From Lingula anatina (taxonomy: Eukaryota; Brachiopoda; Lingulata; Lingulida; Lingulidae), in assembly GCF_001039355.2 (NCBI RefSeq), contig NW_019773603.1:271303-316826 (forward strand): a stretch of DNA of 45,524 nucleotides, read 5' to 3'. Below are positions 43,633 to 45,524 of the stretch, piece after piece (the first letter of the stretch is position 1; the number at the start of each line of letters is the position of its first letter). Under the pieces are notes generated by a model that worked only from the letters and a program-made list of their open reading frames with translations, was not told the DNA's origin and ran no database searches. A program made the translations under genes and the position numbers.

Positions 43633-44852
43633 CTCCGTACAAGAGCCTCGTTCCTGTGTAGGATCCAGAGAAGCTTTGTTGAAAATTATATGGAAAAAAA
43701 TGGATTACAACTTCACAGGCATTTTAAAAGTTTGATTTTAAAAGCCCTGGAGGACCATGTGAAATTATGTCCTCTTCTGCATGTACAGGTGTGCCAATGC
43801 TCAAATTCTTCATTTGAAAAGAAAAAACATTTGGCACAAAAACGTTTTAAACTAGAATTCACTCCAAGAGCGCAGTTCTCGAAAAAAAATTATTTATTTA
43901 AAAAAAGTTATTCTCACATTTAGATAAGAGACCTTTATTCAAGTGAAATTGTAATCACGTCTTTCTCTTTTGAGAACTGGTAACTATCCTGAACTCACCT
44001 TATCATTTCCAACGAACTATACCTTTGATACATGTGTATTCCATAATTGAACGTAGGCATGGATTTTTTTTTAATCTGTAACTGACTGCACGAAATAATA
44101 CGGCCCGTTGAATATGGCACAAGTGGATTCAGTGTTATGAGTTAACTTTTTTTTATAAAAAGAATCATGGTCGGTCTTAAATTTTTTGTATGTCCTGACA
44201 CCGTTATTTGTGGTCCTCTACTTCTGATGCTGATTTCAACCAATTTGTAGTGAATCTTTGTGTTCAGCCCATAAAAATCTATATTTTTAGATGAACAAAG
44301 AGGGTTGTACTGAACAAAAATGAGTTGTTTTTAGTGGCTGATTTAGGGGTTCTGATCCCCCCTTCCGTTTCTGAAAAAGAAATCACACTAAAATTTCCCT
44401 CTTGAAATTAGAATTTTGACTAGCTGGATCCACTCCTGTTTTTTTTTATAAAGTGCAGTTTCTATTTGAATTTTCAAAACGCACTTAAATTGTTTGGGAG
44501 AGTACAAATCAAGTTAGTAATTTTTAGGGTGATTTTTTTCATTTTTTTTTTTAGTACGAAATTTAAATCCGTTGAAATGCATGCAGACATTTCGCCTATA
44601 TTTCATTTTGAAGTTTATGTACATTATCTCAAAACTTTTCTGAAACTCAGTCACTTTTGCGTCGAGTCGCGCGCTGAATAGTTGTTGCATGGCACGGTTA
44701 ATTATGTGTGAGATATACACCATGAGCGATGTATACAAGAACACCTCGAGCGTCAGCGCCAGTGCGTTAGATGTGCAACATTGGACAGATAAAGTAAAAA
44801 CGGAGAAAAATGCGAAGTGTAAAATGTGGAGAAGATAAAGCCCAGAAGATAC
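43633..44852. other. Gene-free stretch
   Basis: An open frame at 43576-43923 begins inside the duplicated unit and continues into AT-rich sequence. It has no recognisable domain and no splice partner. Poly-T runs at 44540-44552 and elsewhere. Nothing else is recognised. Confidence 0.5.
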
Positions 44853-44935
44853 ACACCTTGAAAACGGGCAGTGTGGTCCGATCTACCGATGAATTCAAGA
44901 TCATGCGGTGCCGAGTCTGGTGGTTGGGTAGGCCT
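44853..44935. mobile_element. Right-end fragment of the CAGGCCTACCC transposon
   Basis: It matches the last 83 bp of the 415-bp element in the cwo intron: ACACCTTGAAAACGGGCAG, GTGTGGTCCGAT, GGTGCCGAGTCTGGTGGTTG and GGTAGGCCTG. The left part of the element is absent upstream. Confidence 0.8.
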
Positions 44936-45216
44936 GAAGCCAATCTCTGTGTTCGGCTTGTCGAGCTAAGAAAACACCGTTGAGTATAACCAATGAGAAT
45001 CAATGAGATGAAGGTCGTTTATCCAAATCGACAGTGCCACAAATTGCAATTTAATTAACTGTTCACGAATTCTTTTAACATGTACGCGTGTTAAAAATCG
45101 CTTCATACTGGGATTTTCTTGGAATATAAACATTCTAGTATACATTTATAAAGGTATACATTTCAAACCTTTGTTATAGACACCAAGGATGCTGTGTTTT
45201 CACTTCCTTTTATCTT

Positions 45217-45510
45217 TTTATATGTCTGTTACCAGCCTTACTCAAAAGGCTATGGATGGATTTTGATGAAATTTGCTGTATGGGTCAGTAATGGACTAAC
45301 CTAAATGTGATTATAGAATTTGTAATCCGCGATCCGGATCCTCATTTAGATCCAAGAATGCTTAAAGGAATCTGAACACAGTTGTGAGATAGGGCAGATT
45401 TTCTTGACCTTGTGCAATGGGTGTCTACTCAACTACCACAATGTGTCAGTGCATCGTCCTTGGCGGAGGTCTGCGCTCTCTGTGAGGGCTTCTCTAGTTT
45501 GTTCCAGTAT
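45217..45510 (+). repeat. Dispersed repeat with CTTGGCGGAGGTCTGCGCTC signature
   Basis: It runs from ATGTCTGTTACCAGCCTTAC through GGATTTTGATGAAATTTG, a GATCCGGATCC core, to CTTGGCGGAGGTCTGCGCTC. I know similar repeats from marine invertebrate genomes, but cannot assign a superfamily. It reaches nearly to the window edge. Confidence 0.6.
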
Positions 45511-45524
45511 GTTCATTGCCCCCC

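Noticed and set aside
43576-43923. 115-codon open frame near the right end
   Set aside because: It starts inside a duplicated non-coding unit and the frame is not kept in the other copy.
1-45524. tRNA, rRNA or other structured RNA genes
   Set aside because: I looked for A/B-box and cloverleaf patterns by eye and saw none convincing; a covariance-model search would be needed to settle it.

Overview
This is intron-rich, AT-rich animal nuclear DNA. There are no operons, ribosome-binding sites or bacterial features. It holds two complete protein-coding genes in tail-to-tail orientation, followed by about 12 kb of gene-free DNA crowded with short non-autonomous DNA transposons. The gene content (an invertebrate-type clockwork orange bHLH-Orange repressor plus a VWA/Cache CACHD1-like membrane protein) and the density of hAT-like, Harbinger-like and mariner-like relics suggest a non-vertebrate bilaterian, probably marine. 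I cannot name the species.

Layout. 1-1198: upstream DNA with a degenerate short repeat. 1199-18145 (+): a 25-coding-exon gene for a type I membrane protein of 1322 residues (signal peptide, VWA, two Cache regions, Cys-rich segment, Pro/Thr-rich stalk, one membrane span, cytoplasmic tail with FDNPVY). All splice phases agree from the first ATG to the stop. 18146-21793: convergent 3' flanks of both genes, containing a decayed DDE transposase. 21794-33312 (-): a six-coding-exon gene for a 506-residue bHLH-Orange protein best matched to clockwork orange (cwo), with a 6.8-kb first intron that contains several mobile-element copies and a 336-nt assembly gap. 33313-33510: the cwo promoter, with three CACGTG E-boxes and a perfect cAMP response element within about 80 bp. 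33511-45524: no gene recognised. This part holds at least eight recognisable mobile-element copies, a dispersed repeat shared with an intron of the first gene, and an old tandem duplication that keeps a CACGTG-containing core.

Functional reading. The two genes are not obviously in one pathway; they are simply neighbours. The cwo-type protein has the class B bHLH signature (His-Glu-Arg) expected to bind CACGTG, and its own promoter is rich in exactly that site, which fits a clock-controlled, self-repressing gene. The first gene belongs to the CACHD1/alpha2delta family of calcium-channel-associated membrane proteins.

Most unusual structure lies in the repeats: three different element families that share CAGG...CCTG ends with 5-bp target duplications, one of which is nested in a relic transposase so exactly that deleting it restores the host reading frame; a nearly perfect foldback pair with TWA duplications; and a 549-bp element with a 7-bp duplication. 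I found no evidence of a novel enzymatic or defence system in this window.
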